From contig NZ_CP029353.1 of the NCBI RefSeq assembly GCF_003130795.1, positions 62,001-126,000 on the forward strand: DNA of 64,000 bases, read 5' to 3'. How positions within the stretch are numbered: position 1 is the stretch's first letter; each line of letters opens with the position of its first letter. The DNA comes from Azospirillum thermophilum (GTDB lineage Bacteria; Pseudomonadota; Alphaproteobacteria; Azospirillales; Azospirillaceae). The position numbers and the translations under genes are program-made. This document shows, piece by piece, positions 44,073 through 52,949 of the stretch. The notes beneath the pieces are model-generated. The model had not been told where the DNA came from. It did no database searches and worked only from the letters and a program-made list of their open reading frames with translations.

Positions 44073-46033
44073 TGCCGCAGGCGCAGAAGGTGATGCCCGC
44101 CGCCCCGGATGCGGGCGCAGGATGGGCGATTCTCGACGCGATGTCCGGTCGGGTCTGCCTTGTGGACGCCGACGGCCGCGTCGTCGCGGCGAACCGGGCC
44201 TGGCAGGCCGACGGCGGGCGGCGGGATGGGGCCGCCGGGTGGCCGGTCGGCTCGCGCATCGCCGACCTTGATGAGGCCCATGGCGGGCCGGACGTGCGGG
44301 ACGCGGTGGGGCTCGTCCTGACCGGCACGCGGGAGCGCGCGACGCTGGAAATCGACCATTGCTGCGGAACCGACACCTGCTGCCTGTTCGTCATCACGGG
44401 CGCGCGTCTGGGCGGCGGTCCGGCCGCGGTGGTCGAGTGCATCGACGTCTCGGAGCAGAAGCGGCTCGCCCGCGACCTCGCGCGGCAGAAGACGTACCTG
44501 CGCCAGATCATCGACCAGATCCCGCACTTCATCTTCGTGAAGGACGCCGAGGGCCGCCACCTTCTGGCCAACCGGCCGTTCGCCGAGGCGATGAACCTGA
44601 GCGTCGAGGCGTTCGAAGGGCGCCGCCACGACGACTTCCCGCACCGCCCCCGCCACGAGAACGCGGCCTACAGCAAGGACGACCTCACCGTCCTCGACAC
44701 CGGGCGCCCCCTGGTCGTGCCGGAGGAGGCGTTCACCGACGCCTTCGGCCGGCACCGGCTGCTGCAGACCACCAAAGTGCCGTTCCGCGGCCTGGAGGGC
44801 GAGCCGACCTGCGTGCTCGGCATTTCCGTCGACGTCACGGAAACCCGCCGCATCGAGCGCGAGCTTGCCGCGTACCGCTCGCGCCTCGAACGTCTGGTGG
44901 AGGAGCGGACCGCCGACCTGGAGCGCTCGCGCGCCGTCTTGCGCTCCCTGCTCGATTCGATTCCGGACATGATCTTCTTCAAGGATCGCGACGGACGCTA
45001 CTTGGGCTGCAACACGGCGTTCGCGGCCTTCGCCGGACGGCCCGAGGCCGCGCTGGCCGGGAAGGACGACGCCGAGCTCTTCGCCCCGTGGATGGCGGAC
45101 GGATTCCGCGCCGCCGACCGCGAGGTGCTCGCCCAGGGACGGTCGGAGCGCCGCGAGGAGTGGATCGCGTTTCCCGACGGCAGCCGCCGGCTCGTCGAGA
45201 CCGTCAAGGCTCCGTTTTTCGGGCCGGGCGGCGATGTCCTCGGGCTGGTCGGCGTCGCCCGCGACGTCACCCTGCGCCATGAGGCCGAGCTCCGCCTGAT
45301 GGAAAGCACGCGTGCCCTGGAGGACGCCCTCCGCCGCCAGAAGGAGCTCAACGAGACGCAGCGCAAGTTCGTCGCCATGGTCAGCCACGAGTTCCGCACG
45401 CCGCTGGCCATCATCGACGGGGCCGCGCAACTGGTTCTGCGCCATGGCGCCCGCATGGGGCCCGGCACGGTCCGCGACCATCAGGAGACGATCCGGGCGG
45501 CCGTCGCCCGCGCGCGCCATCTGATCGAGACGACGCTGGCCGCCGCCAGCCTCGATGCCGGGGCGATCCGCTTCACGCCGGGGCCGGTCGATCTGCACCG
45601 GATGCTGGAGGAGCTCGTCGCGCAGCGCGCCTCGCTGTCCAAGGATCACCGGATCGCCCTTCGGATCGAGGACGGGCTCCCCGTCATCCAGGGTGACCAG
45701 CGTCTGCTGCATCAGGTCTTCAACAACCTGCTGAGCAACGCGGCGAAGTACTCTCCGGCCGGCGGCGGCATCGAGGTCACCGCCCGCCCCGACAGGAACG
45801 GCGCCGTGGTCGAGGTCAGCGACCACGGCGTGGGCATCCCGGAGGACGAGCAGGGCAAGGTCTTCGAGCGCTTCTTCCGGGCCAGCACGTCCGCCGGCAT
45901 TCCGGGCACCGGCCTCGGCCTCAATGTGGCCAAGGAACTCGTCGCCATGCACGGCGGTGACATCGCTCTGGCCAGCGGCGGCGGCACGACCACATTCCAG
46001 GTCCGCCTGCCGCTCGCCGCGCCGCGGCGTTGA
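44072..46033 (+). CDS. Cytoplasmic PAS-PAS-PAS histidine kinase
   Basis: A 653-residue soluble kinase. Three PAS-like domains lie at about 20-125, 150-280 and 300-415 (IPHFIFVKDAEGRHLLANRP; IPDMIFFKDRDGRYLGCNTA). A linker helix leads to HisKA with VAMVSHEFRTPLAIIDGAAQ, then ATPase boxes NNLLSNAAKYSPAG, VSDHGVGIPEDEQG and GTGLGLNVAKELVA. All catalytic features are intact. It overlaps the upstream regulator by one base and abuts the downstream one, giving a regulator-kinase-regulator operon. Confidence 0.92.
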   Translation: MPQAQKVMPAAPDAGAGWAILDAMSGRVCLVDADGRVVAANRAWQADGGRRDGAAGWPVGSRIADLDEAHGGPDVRDAVGLVLTGTRERATLEIDHCCGTDTCCLFVITGARLGGGPAAVVECIDVSEQKRLARDLARQKTYLRQIIDQIPHFIFVKDAEGRHLLANRPFAEAMNLSVEAFEGRRHDDFPHRPRHENAAYSKDDLTVLDTGRPLVVPEEAFTDAFGRHRLLQTTKVPFRGLEGEPTCVLGISVDVTETRRIERELAAYRSRLERLVEERTADLERSRAVLRSLLDSIPDMIFFKDRDGRYLGCNTAFAAFAGRPEAALAGKDDAELFAPWMADGFRAADREVLAQGRSERREEWIAFPDGSRRLVETVKAPFFGPGGDVLGLVGVARDVTLRHEAELRLMESTRALEDALRRQKELNETQRKFVAMVSHEFRTPLAIIDGAAQLVLRHGARMGPGTVRDHQETIRAAVARARHLIETTLAAASLDAGAIRFTPGPVDLHRMLEELVAQRASLSKDHRIALRIEDGLPVIQGDQRLLHQVFNNLLSNAAKYSPAGGGIEVTARPDRNGAVVEVSDHGVGIPEDEQGKVFERFFRASTSAGIPGTGLGLNVAKELVAMHGGDIALASGGGTTTFQVRLPLAAPRR

Positions 46034-46059
46034 CGCAACCCCTAAACCACCAGGCCATC

Positions 46060-47196
46060 ATGGATCTTGCATTCCCCGCCGACGACACGGGTTCCAACCT
46101 TGATGAGGGCGCTCCCCGGCATCCGCCGCGGACCATCCTGGTCGTCGACGACGAACCCGATCTCGTCGCCGTCGTCGCCACCGAGCTCCGCTGCGCGGGC
46201 TACCGTGTGCTGACCGCCGCCAACGGGCGCGACGCCCTGGAACGCCTCGGCCGCGAGCCGGTCGATCTGGTGCTGGCGGACGTCTCCATGCCGGTGATGG
46301 GTGGCCACGAGCTGCTCCGGATCGTGCGCAGCGAGCACCTGGGTCTGGCCGACCTGCCGTTTCTCTTCCTGTCGGCCCTGGCCGACCGCAACGACGTCAT
46401 CGCCGGGCGGCAGCTCGGCGCGGACGACTACCTGACCAAGCCGGTCGACTTCGACCTCATGCTGGCCGCCATCGCGGCGCGCCTCGCCGCGGCGAACCGT
46501 GGCGCCGAGCGGCGGCGCGCCGAGGTTGAGGAATTCCGCCTCGAGATCCTGAGCCTGCTGCCGCACGAACTGCTCACGCCGCTGACGCGGATCCTGGGAT
46601 GGGCGTCCTTGGGCAAGCGCTCGGCCGAGCGCTGCGCCTGCGACATCCCGGAATGCCTGTCCATTGCCCAGGCGCTCCAGGAGATCGACCTCGGCGCGCG
46701 GGCGCTGCACCATCTGGTGGAAGGCTCGATCGAGCTCGTGCGCATCCACGGGCAGCCCACCCGCGAGCGCCAACCGACCGAGATCGGCGACCTGGTGCTC
46801 GGTGCGGTCAACGTCGCCAAGGCGCACGCGGCGGAGGCCGGCGTCCACCTTTCCGCCGAGATTCCCGACGGTCTGCCCGAGATCGACACCGATGCCCACC
46901 TGCTCGGCAGTGCCCTGTGTGCGCTGCTGAGCGAGGCGAGCAAGGGCATGCTGCGCGGCGATACGGTTGCGGTGCGGATCGCCTGGGCCGATGCCCGGCT
47001 CGACATCGTGATCGAACGCCGGAGCACAGCCTACCCCGGCCGCTGCGGCATGACGTCTCTCGGCATCGGCTCGGCGCTGGCCGCCGCCGCCGCCAAAGCC
47101 CTCGGCGGCACGTTCGCGACCACGCCCGTCGAGGGTGGCGATGTGTCGACGCTGACGCTGCCCGGGCCGTCCGGTGCGCCGCTCCGATCCGCATGA
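46060..47196 (+). CDS. Response regulator fused to a degenerate histidine-kinase-like module
   Basis: ATG 46060 gives 378 residues; TTG 46030 overlapping the kinase stop is an alternative. An intact receiver (ILVVDDEPDLVAVV, Asp in LVLADVSMPVMGG, Lys in YLTKPVDF) is followed by a kinase-like part. That part keeps a HisKA-type box (LSLLPHELLTPLTRILGW) and a G2-like LGIGSALAAAAAK, but the N box reads LCALLSEASKGML with no Asn, so ATP-dependent activity is doubtful. It is similar in the receiver to the first gene of the operon, suggesting duplication. Confidence 0.85.
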   Translation: MDLAFPADDTGSNLDEGAPRHPPRTILVVDDEPDLVAVVATELRCAGYRVLTAANGRDALERLGREPVDLVLADVSMPVMGGHELLRIVRSEHLGLADLPFLFLSALADRNDVIAGRQLGADDYLTKPVDFDLMLAAIAARLAAANRGAERRRAEVEEFRLEILSLLPHELLTPLTRILGWASLGKRSAERCACDIPECLSIAQALQEIDLGARALHHLVEGSIELVRIHGQPTRERQPTEIGDLVLGAVNVAKAHAAEAGVHLSAEIPDGLPEIDTDAHLLGSALCALLSEASKGMLRGDTVAVRIAWADARLDIVIERRSTAYPGRCGMTSLGIGSALAAAAAKALGGTFATTPVEGGDVSTLTLPGPSGAPLRSA

Positions 47197-47460
47197 CCGT
47201 CCTTGCCGGCGACCGCCGGCTCAAAAGACGGCGAGCATGGCGGCCTCCGGCGCGAACCGGCGCCGGTCGCTTCGAATTCGGGTGTTGGCGACGCGAATGC
47301 CCGGGCAGCGGGCTCACCGCGGCGGACCGGCTCATGGGCCGCCGACGGCGCCATGCGCAACGCAAGGGCGGCGGACGCACCCGGCACCTGATGAGAACAA
47401 TGACCATCATGAGGGCCCACCTGAGGACAACCAACGGAGGGCGCGCCCATGCGGGGCTGA

Positions 47461-48439
47461 TCACGCCGCCCTGGTGCGCTGCCAGTAGCCGCAGAAGTCC
47501 ACCGAGGGGCCGTTCCTCGTCACCAGCCCGACCACGGCGCGGAACTGTTCGCCGTTGCTCTCCCGGCGGTGATCCTCGCGGAACGCCGCTTCCTGGGCGT
47601 AGCGGTACAGGTAGATGCCGCTGATGTGGTGGTAGTGCCCGATCTCGGCGCGGCGGATGCGCGAGAAGAAGGCCTCCGCGCCGTTCGTGCAGGCGCCGTC
47701 CGCGCTGTAGGCTTCCTGGTGGTTCACCCGGTGCATGGTGTAGCGGGCGTGCAACTCGTTCCAGGCCGGGGACTCGTCGGCATGGACGGTGGTGCCCTTG
47801 GCGACGCGGGTGCGGATGAACAAGGTGGCCGCGTCCTCCGAGGGGAACACGCCCGTCACCGTGCGGCCGTCGCGCTCGCGGATGGTCACCACGCAGCGGC
47901 GCTTGCCGGTCTGGTGCTCGGCAAGGCGGCGGTCCTTGCGATCCTCCTTGCGGTTCTCCGGGCGGATGTGCCCGCCGAAGTGGGCGCCGTCGATCTCGGC
48001 TTCCCGATCCGGGCCGCCGACCACGGCGCCGCGGATCTCTGCCGCCATCGCCTCACGGATCTTGTGGGCCAGCACGAAGGCGGTCTTGTACTGCACGCCC
48101 AGGTCACGCGACAGCGCCAGCGCGCTCTTGCCCTTCACCTCGTTGACGAAGATCACCACGGCGGCGAGGTAGAGCTGGAGCGTCAGCTTGTTGGAAGGCG
48201 AATAGGGTGTCGGAGGTGAGGGAGAAGTCCTTGCAGCGCCAGCGCGGAGCGCCGTTCGGCCGGCGGCAGTCGTACACCGCGTCGCTGCCGCAGGCCGGGC
48301 ACACCGGGCGGCCCTGGGTCTCGGGCCAGCGGATCGCCGCGAAAACCACCTCGGCTTCCTTGTCCGACAGGCGCAGCACCTTCGCGAGGCTCAGCGTGCG
48401 GGCGGCGGAGAGGAGGAAGTGCTGCGGCATGGATGTCAT
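47461..48439 (-). mobile_element. IS1595-family transposase, frameshifted
   Basis: The N-terminal frame from about 48439 carries the zinc ribbon (CPACGSDAVYDC and RWRCKDFSLTS). After a one-base shift near 48195-48205 the coherent sequence continues as LTLQLYLAAVVIFVNEVKGK and the ISXO2-like DDE core: EIDGAHFGGHIRPE, VHADESPAWNEL, NGAEAFFSRIRR. The usual second C-x-x-C half of the ribbon (RCKxC) is also missing a few residues. So the gene is damaged at least once. Terminal inverted repeats were not found by eye. Confidence 0.8.
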
Positions 48440-48451
48440 ATTCGTCGATTT

Positions 48452-48469
48452 GATAACGAATGCGTTATC
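48452..48469. promoter_or_regulatory. Palindrome between the IS1595 gene and the DUF6471 gene
   Basis: GATAACG-AATG-CGTTATC, perfect 7-bp arms with a 4-base spacer, lies in an AT-richer control region about 75 bases before the DUF6471 start. It is a plausible operator. Confidence 0.45.
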
Positions 48470-48500
48470 CTTTGAACGCACGCTTGTCAACGCAAAAAGC

Positions 48501-48533
48501 AACGGATACGTTATTCAGAGAACGGATTCGTTG
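48501..48533. repeat. Two direct repeats with 20-base period
   Basis: AACGGATACGTTA (48501-48513) and AACGGATTCGTTG (48521-48533) recur exactly 20 bases apart, two helical turns, directly upstream of the ribosome site of the DUF6471 gene. The half-site CGTTA also occurs in the palindrome at 48452. Confidence 0.5.
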
Positions 48534-48543
48534 AGGTGCCGCG

Positions 48544-48774
48544 ATGGACTCGAAGGACGATTGGGCCGACCGCAGCAAGCGGTTCTTCAAGGCCGAGTTG
48601 AAGCGCCGGGACGTGACTTACGACGAGCTGGCCCGCCGACTGTCGGAGATGGGCATTGAGGAGTCGGAAGGCTCGGTTGCCATGAAGATCAACCGCGGGA
48701 CCTTCCCAACGTGGTTCTTCCTCGCTAGCATGAAGGCGATAGGGTGCCCGGCCGTGCGGGTGGAGGACGTTTGA
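48544..48774 (+). CDS. DUF6471-domain protein
   Basis: A 76-residue protein with the DUF6471 pattern: WADRSKRFFKAELKRRDVTY, DELARRLSEMGIEESEGSVA, then KINRGTFPTWFFLASMKAIG. The arrangement resembles a small helix-turn-helix DNA-binding domain. Its role is unknown; it may repress its own promoter through the repeats just upstream. It is the first of three same-strand genes leading into the methyltransferase. Confidence 0.8.
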   Translation: MDSKDDWADRSKRFFKAELKRRDVTYDELARRLSEMGIEESEGSVAMKINRGTFPTWFFLASMKAIGCPAVRVEDV

Positions 48775-48851
48775 GCGTTCGCGTTTGTTCCGGTTCCCTC
48801 TGGACAAACGGACTACCTTTGTTCACCCTATTGACGTGTCCGGTTGGATCT

Positions 48852-48875
48852 GTCAAATTGACGTCAAGACGTCAA
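48852..48875. promoter_or_regulatory. Tandem GTCAA half-sites, operator of the ribbon-helix-helix gene
   Basis: GTCAA occurs at 48852-48856, 48863-48867 and 48871-48875, with its complement TTGAC at 48858-48862. TTGACGTC-AA-GACGTCAA (48858-48875) is a perfect 8-bp-arm palindrome. It ends five bases before the GGAGG ribosome site of the next gene, the arrangement of ribbon-helix-helix operators. Confidence 0.6.
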
Positions 48876-48890
48876 TGGCCGGAGGCCGAA

Positions 48891-49073
48891 ATGGGCAGCC
48901 ACACACCCAGCGAAGCGTGCGCTTCCACCTTGAAGCCGACACTCAACCTGAGAGTTGAGCCGGAAATGGCGCGAGAATTCCGTGTCGAGGCCGCCCGGCG
49001 TGGCATGCAGCAGAACGAGCTGTTTGAGGAAATGTGGAAGCTCTACAAGGATGCCCAGCATGGCGCCGCTTGA
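48891..49073 (+). CDS. Ribbon-helix-helix DNA-binding protein, putative controller of the RM module
   Basis: A 60-residue protein from ATG 48891 (GGAGG six bases upstream). The core LKPTLNLRVEPEMAREFRVE then AARRGMQQNELFEEMWKLYK is a strand followed by two helices, the MetJ/Arc layout. It overlaps the start of the DNA methyltransferase gene by 14 bases, and tandem palindromic half-sites lie directly before it. It probably represses the methyltransferase transcript in the way controller proteins time restriction-modification expression; this is inference. Confidence 0.7.
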   Translation: MGSHTPSEACASTLKPTLNLRVEPEMAREFRVEAARRGMQQNELFEEMWKLYKDAQHGAA

Positions 49074-50070
49074 TGCTGCCTTCGGCGCGACCGCGCCGGT
49101 TGCAAAGCCCTTTCGTCACGACACCGTCCGCCATGCCCTTCTGGAACGTGAAGCCGAGGCGTGGGACGCCTTGCGTGAAGTTGACAGGTTTCCCGTGCGT
49201 CGCCCCTGCGATGGGGTGGCGCTGGCCAATGGCAACGCGCTGGAATGGCTGGACAGGGTTCCCGAAGACTCCATCTCCGGCATCGTCACCGATCCGCCCT
49301 ATGGTCTGATCGAGTACGAGGACAAGGATCATTCCAAGCTCCGTGGAGGCCGGGGAGGTGTCTGGCGCATTCCTCCCGCCATCGGCGGAGCTGAACGCTC
49401 GCCGGTGCCGCGCTTCACCGTGCTCACGGATGCCGACCGAAAGCGCCTGGAAGGGTTCTTTCAGAGCTTGGCCGAACGGGCGCTCAAGGCGTTGGCTCCA
49501 GGCGGGCACGTCATGATCGCGTCCAATCCGCTGCTGTCCACCACGACCTTCGCCTGCTTCGAGCGGGCGGGCTTCGAGAAGCGCGGCGAGATCATCCGAC
49601 TGGTGCAGACCTTGCGCGGGGGTGATCGCCCGAAGGGAGCGGAAGGCGAGTTCTGCGATGTGACGGTGATGCCCCGGTCCTGCTGGGAACCTTGGGGACT
49701 ATTCCGCAAGCCGATCAGCGAGAAGACCGTTGCCGCCAATCTGCGGCGCTGGGGAACCGGCGCCTTGCGCCGCGTGTCGCCGACCGAACCTTTCCGCGAT
49801 GTGATTGAGTCGGCCCCTACCCGCGCCAGCGAGCGGGAGATCGCCGACCATCCATCGTTGAAGCCACAGAAGTTCATGCGGCAGGTGGTGCGGGCGGTGC
49901 TGCCCCTTGGGATCGGCGTGGTCTACGACCCCTTTGTGGGAGGGGGATCGACGCTCGCCGCCGCCGCACGCGTCGGATACAAGGCTATCGGCACCGAACT
50001 GGACCCGGATTACGCGGTGCTGGCGTGCCGTGCCATTCCGCGCCTGCGCAGCATCCATCCCGAAGACTGA
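49060..50070 (+). CDS. DPPY-type DNA methyltransferase
   Basis: ATG 49060 is preferred (AAGGA upstream inside the previous gene; ATG 49051 is possible). The 336-residue enzyme has motif IV first, VTDPPYGLIEYED, and motif I near the C-terminus, VYDPFVGGGSTLAAAARVGY and GTELDPDY, the order of beta-class N4-cytosine/N6-adenine methyltransferases. A long insert between them probably reads the target. It is convergent with the PD-(D/E)XK protein at 50087, so together they look like a type II restriction-modification pair. Confidence 0.88.
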   Translation: MAPLDAAFGATAPVAKPFRHDTVRHALLEREAEAWDALREVDRFPVRRPCDGVALANGNALEWLDRVPEDSISGIVTDPPYGLIEYEDKDHSKLRGGRGGVWRIPPAIGGAERSPVPRFTVLTDADRKRLEGFFQSLAERALKALAPGGHVMIASNPLLSTTTFACFERAGFEKRGEIIRLVQTLRGGDRPKGAEGEFCDVTVMPRSCWEPWGLFRKPISEKTVAANLRRWGTGALRRVSPTEPFRDVIESAPTRASEREIADHPSLKPQKFMRQVVRAVLPLGIGVVYDPFVGGGSTLAAAARVGYKAIGTELDPDYAVLACRAIPRLRSIHPED

Positions 50071-50086
50071 GGCCGAAGGGCCGGGA

Positions 50087-50779
50087 TCATAGCAAGGTCG
50101 GTTCCGCCCCCGCTTTCCCCTTCTTCTTGGCCTGCTTCGGAGGCGTCAGGCGATAGATCCATTTTTGCCGGAGCGATGCGACGCCAGCCTTGTGAAGGGT
50201 GGCCGTGCGGGTTCCCAACTTCCCTCTGGCATTCTCCCGAAAATCAGCCTCGGTGACGTAGGCGAGGTAGACTTCCGTGAACCGCATCGGTGCCCGCTCG
50301 ACCGCCGGTTCCGTCTTGTTGTCCGTCTCATAGATGAAGACGCACATCCATTGCTCGCGCGCGCCATGGGTATCGACAGCGCCGCCCTTCTTTCGAGTGC
50401 TCTTGATCTCAATGCCATGGACGCCCGATTTGGTCGAGTCGTTGGGGTACATGCCCCGCTGCACGAGGTCCGGGTGCCCGTTGAAATACTTGTTCTCCAC
50501 CAGCACCCGAGAATGGCGGGCCAAGCTGGCGGTGATCATGTCCGAGATAATCCCCGACATGGCAGCGGGCCGGAGCATATCGTCAAGCCTGCTGAGCCCC
50601 TTGCCCTGCAATCGCTCGTTCACGTCCTTGAAAAAGTCGTACACGTCCTGCATCGCCATGGCGAAGTCTTCGACGCGCAAGGAGTAAGGCAGGTCGGCAT
50701 GGTGGTTGAGGGCGTCGGCTACGACCGTTTCGCGTTTGATCGGCATCTGGCAATCGTGGAATGTGTGACGATTGCTCAC
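50087..50779 (-). CDS. Putative restriction endonuclease (PD-(D/E)XK type)
   Basis: A 230-residue protein starting at 50779 (an ATG 11 codons in is an alternative). The likely catalytic core is VENKYFNGHPDLVQRGMYP followed by GVHGIEIKSTRKKG, fitting a D-x(n)-E-x-K nuclease motif on adjacent strands. A later W/Y-rich strand set and a basic C-terminus (KQAKKKGKAG) complete the fold. It lies 16 bases from the convergent DPPY methyltransferase. No family is recognised with certainty, so the restriction role comes from motif plus neighbour. Confidence 0.7.
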   Translation of the reverse strand: MSNRHTFHDCQMPIKRETVVADALNHHADLPYSLRVEDFAMAMQDVYDFFKDVNERLQGKGLSRLDDMLRPAAMSGIISDMITASLARHSRVLVENKYFNGHPDLVQRGMYPNDSTKSGVHGIEIKSTRKKGGAVDTHGAREQWMCVFIYETDNKTEPAVERAPMRFTEVYLAYVTEADFRENARGKLGTRTATLHKAGVASLRQKWIYRLTPPKQAKKKGKAGAEPTLL

Positions 50780-50946
50780 CTTTACACTGACTCGCCGCCC
50801 GGTGGTAGGGGCTACTGCAGCTCGCCTTCGTTCGCAGCAGGCCCTTGGCCCCCTCGGTCAGGGGTGTAAGTGTAAGACACGTGCGTCGGCGGTGGCGGGT
50901 GCTACATAATTCCAGGCAAGACGGCCGGGCGACGGTGTGAACGATC

Positions 50947-51496
50947 GTAAGCGCTACGAGCGCGCCCTTCTTCCTGAGTCCGGTTCCGTGACCGAGATTG
51001 CGCGCCGGTTCACGGGACACGGAGGGTGCGATGGAAGATGGCGTCAGGCTTCATCCCCGACTTGAAGCCATGGATGAAGGCAGGCCGTATCGGCGGGTCG
51101 AGGTGATCACGGGACGTCGGCAGCGACGCTCGTACACGGTGGAGGAAAAGACGCGCATCGTGGCGGAGAGTGCGGCGCCGGGCGCCAACATCTCCGAGGT
51201 GGCGCGGCGCAACGGGGTGAACCGTGGCCTGCTCACGGTCTGGCGTCGGGAGGCGGGCACCGTCCCGGAAGCGGCCCCGGCGCAGACGCCGCTGTTCGTC
51301 CCGGTCACGGTGGGCGACGCCCCCATGCCCACTTCCCCGGAGGACCGGCGTCCGGCGGCTCGGGAGACGGCGCCGGACCGCATCGAGATGGACCTGCGCA
51401 GCGGGCGGCTGGTGTTCCACCGTTCTCCCGATCATTCAATTCGGGAGACTCGCTCCGCCCTGATCCCGCCGGAAGGTGAGCCAGAACACCGCTTAC
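50947..51496. mobile_element. IS66-family remnants fused head to head
   Basis: GTAAGCG at 50947 is an IS66 left end, followed at ATG 51031 by tnpA (RSYTVEEKTRIVAESAAPGA, EVARRNGVNRGLLTVWRREA) up to about 51420. The sequence then switches into the reverse complement of another IS66 left end (51425-51496). This second end matches 54785-54860 closely over about 70 bases in inverted orientation and finishes ACCGCTTAC. No tnpB or tnpC remains, so both copies are dead. Confidence 0.7.
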
Positions 51497-51661
51497 GACG
51501 TAGAACAGGCCGTCCAGCATGCGCCGCATGTCGGTGGTGCGCGGCCGACCACCGGGCTTGGGCGGCGGGATCAACGGTTCAAGGAGACGGAACTGGTCAT
51601 CGCTGAGCGCCTGGCCGGCCCCAAAGTCCCCAACCAGAGCGCGATCCGAGGGTGTCCACAT
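51497..51661 (-). pseudogene. IS5-family transposase N-terminal fragment
   Basis: From ATG 51661 the frame reads MWTPSDRALVGDFGAG, then LSDDQFRLLEPLIPPPKPGG and MRRMLDGLFYVV, the start of an IS5-group transposase. It breaks exactly where the inverted IS66 end begins at 51496, so the IS66 insertion cut this gene and the rest is lost. Confidence 0.75.
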
Positions 51662-51715
51662 CGGCGGTCTCCAGACGGGAAAATCCCTTTCCGAACAGCC
51701 GACGCCACCAGCCGT

Positions 51716-51950
51716 CACCGTCGCTCAAACAAAGTGGGCGCGGCTTTCAAAACGGGCTGTGAGGCTTGCCCAGAGGTGCGGGACAGATTGTCCGTCTCTA
51801 CATTGAATTGAAACAACCGATAAGCAAGCGCAGTTGCTGAGGGTGATTTGTTCTTTTCCTCCGTCATGGCTGGAAAGGTCCATGTCGTTGTTGGCACCCC
51901 AAAACTCATAAGTGTAGTTTTTATCGACAGGAACATAATAAAGATTTTCT
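51716..51950 (-). other. AT-rich orphan open segment
   Basis: A minus-strand stretch of about 75 codons reads YYVPVDKNYTYEFWGANNDM and DLSSHDGGKEQITLSNCACL before a stop. Codon use and GC are unlike the neighbours. There is a stop just upstream and no start codon, so it is probably a gene fragment from foreign DNA. No family is recognised. Confidence 0.35.
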
Positions 51951-51992
51951 TCTAAGTTTTGTCATTGTGGACATTCGGAAAACGCGCGCTAT

Positions 51993-52433
51993 TCACGTAT
52001 GCGCGACCCCGATTTGTATCTCGATGCGGTTATCCGCAGATTCCGGACCGTGCCAGCCGTGGTAAACTTCACGGCTTTCGCTGCTGGCGCGTAGCCCGGC
52101 CACCGCCATAGCTTGCAACAAGGGTTGATAGCCGCCAGTGAACAGCTTGGACAGCGGCCCTTCGTACATCAGGCGAGCGCAACGCAATGCCGGGAGTGCT
52201 GGCAGTTCGTCGCTGACCACGGGCAAGCAAAACTCCAGCTCGAATACAGTGTGTGCGTCCTGGGGCATGGACTGCGCAACAAAAAGCGGTGGCCCGTTGA
52301 TCACGAGCTGGCGCGCCATCGCCTCGGCGCACAAGGCTTCGTAGGCCAGCGCGGCCTGCTCGCCAATCTGTGGAATGGTCATCCGGCCTTTGCGCCGTAG
52401 CACTGCAATGGCTTCGGTCGTATGAATGTCCAT
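51993..52433 (-). CDS. GyrI-like effector-binding domain protein
   Basis: A 146-residue protein with AAGGAGAG six bases before the ATG. The sequence has the SOUL/GyrI-like pattern of repeated strand-helix units: PPLFVAQSMPQDAHTVFELE, LRCARLMYEGPLSKLFTGGY, and a C-terminal EVYHGWHGPESADNRIEIQI. Such domains bind small hydrophobic or cationic molecules and often form the sensing half of AraC/MerR regulators. Here there is no DNA-binding domain. Composition is lower in GC than most neighbours, suggesting transfer. Confidence 0.75.
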   Translation of the reverse strand: MDIHTTEAIAVLRRKGRMTIPQIGEQAALAYEALCAEAMARQLVINGPPLFVAQSMPQDAHTVFELEFCLPVVSDELPALPALRCARLMYEGPLSKLFTGGYQPLLQAMAVAGLRASSESREVYHGWHGPESADNRIEIQIGVAHT

Positions 52434-52949
52434 GATTCTCTCCTTATTGATATGATTGCAAGGTCATGGCCGGCCTCGGTTCAGCCGAACCCAAGCTGGC
52501 ATGCGACCAGGGCCACATGTGATAAGGCACGGAAGGGCCTTGCGCGGCCCGAGCTCGCCGGCACGCTGGAGGCAGACGGGCGCACACCGACCGGCCATAG
52601 CGCCATGGTCCAGTCCGAACCCTGAGCTACCATAATCTGACCGGCTGTCTCATTCGCGTTGACACGTACCGCTACGTCTGCTGGCTGAGCAGTTCGGCGC
52701 CGAGCCCACGGAGGTCCGACAGTTCCTGCGTGGCGAACTTAATTCCGCGCGCACCCACGAGTTGGCCCAGGGCATGCGAGCTGCCGGTCTGCCGGTCTGC
52801 CGATCGCGCCGGAACGGCCCGTCTCACGCAATTCTGTCCGAGCCCGATGATTGCAGGCCGCCACACCTACTCCTCTTGTTCGAGGAAGACTATCACGCTC
52901 CGTGTGATGTTGGTAGGATCGGCTCAATCGGGGAATGGGAGTAGGAGCC
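52434..52949. other. Decayed region with remnants
   Basis: No intact gene. A plus-strand segment at about 52675-52800 reads RLLAEQFGAEPTEVRQFLRG, ELNSARTHELAQGMRAAGLP, which looks like a real small DNA-binding protein, but it lacks a start codon and follows a stop. The surrounding frames are unsupported. Confidence 0.4.
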
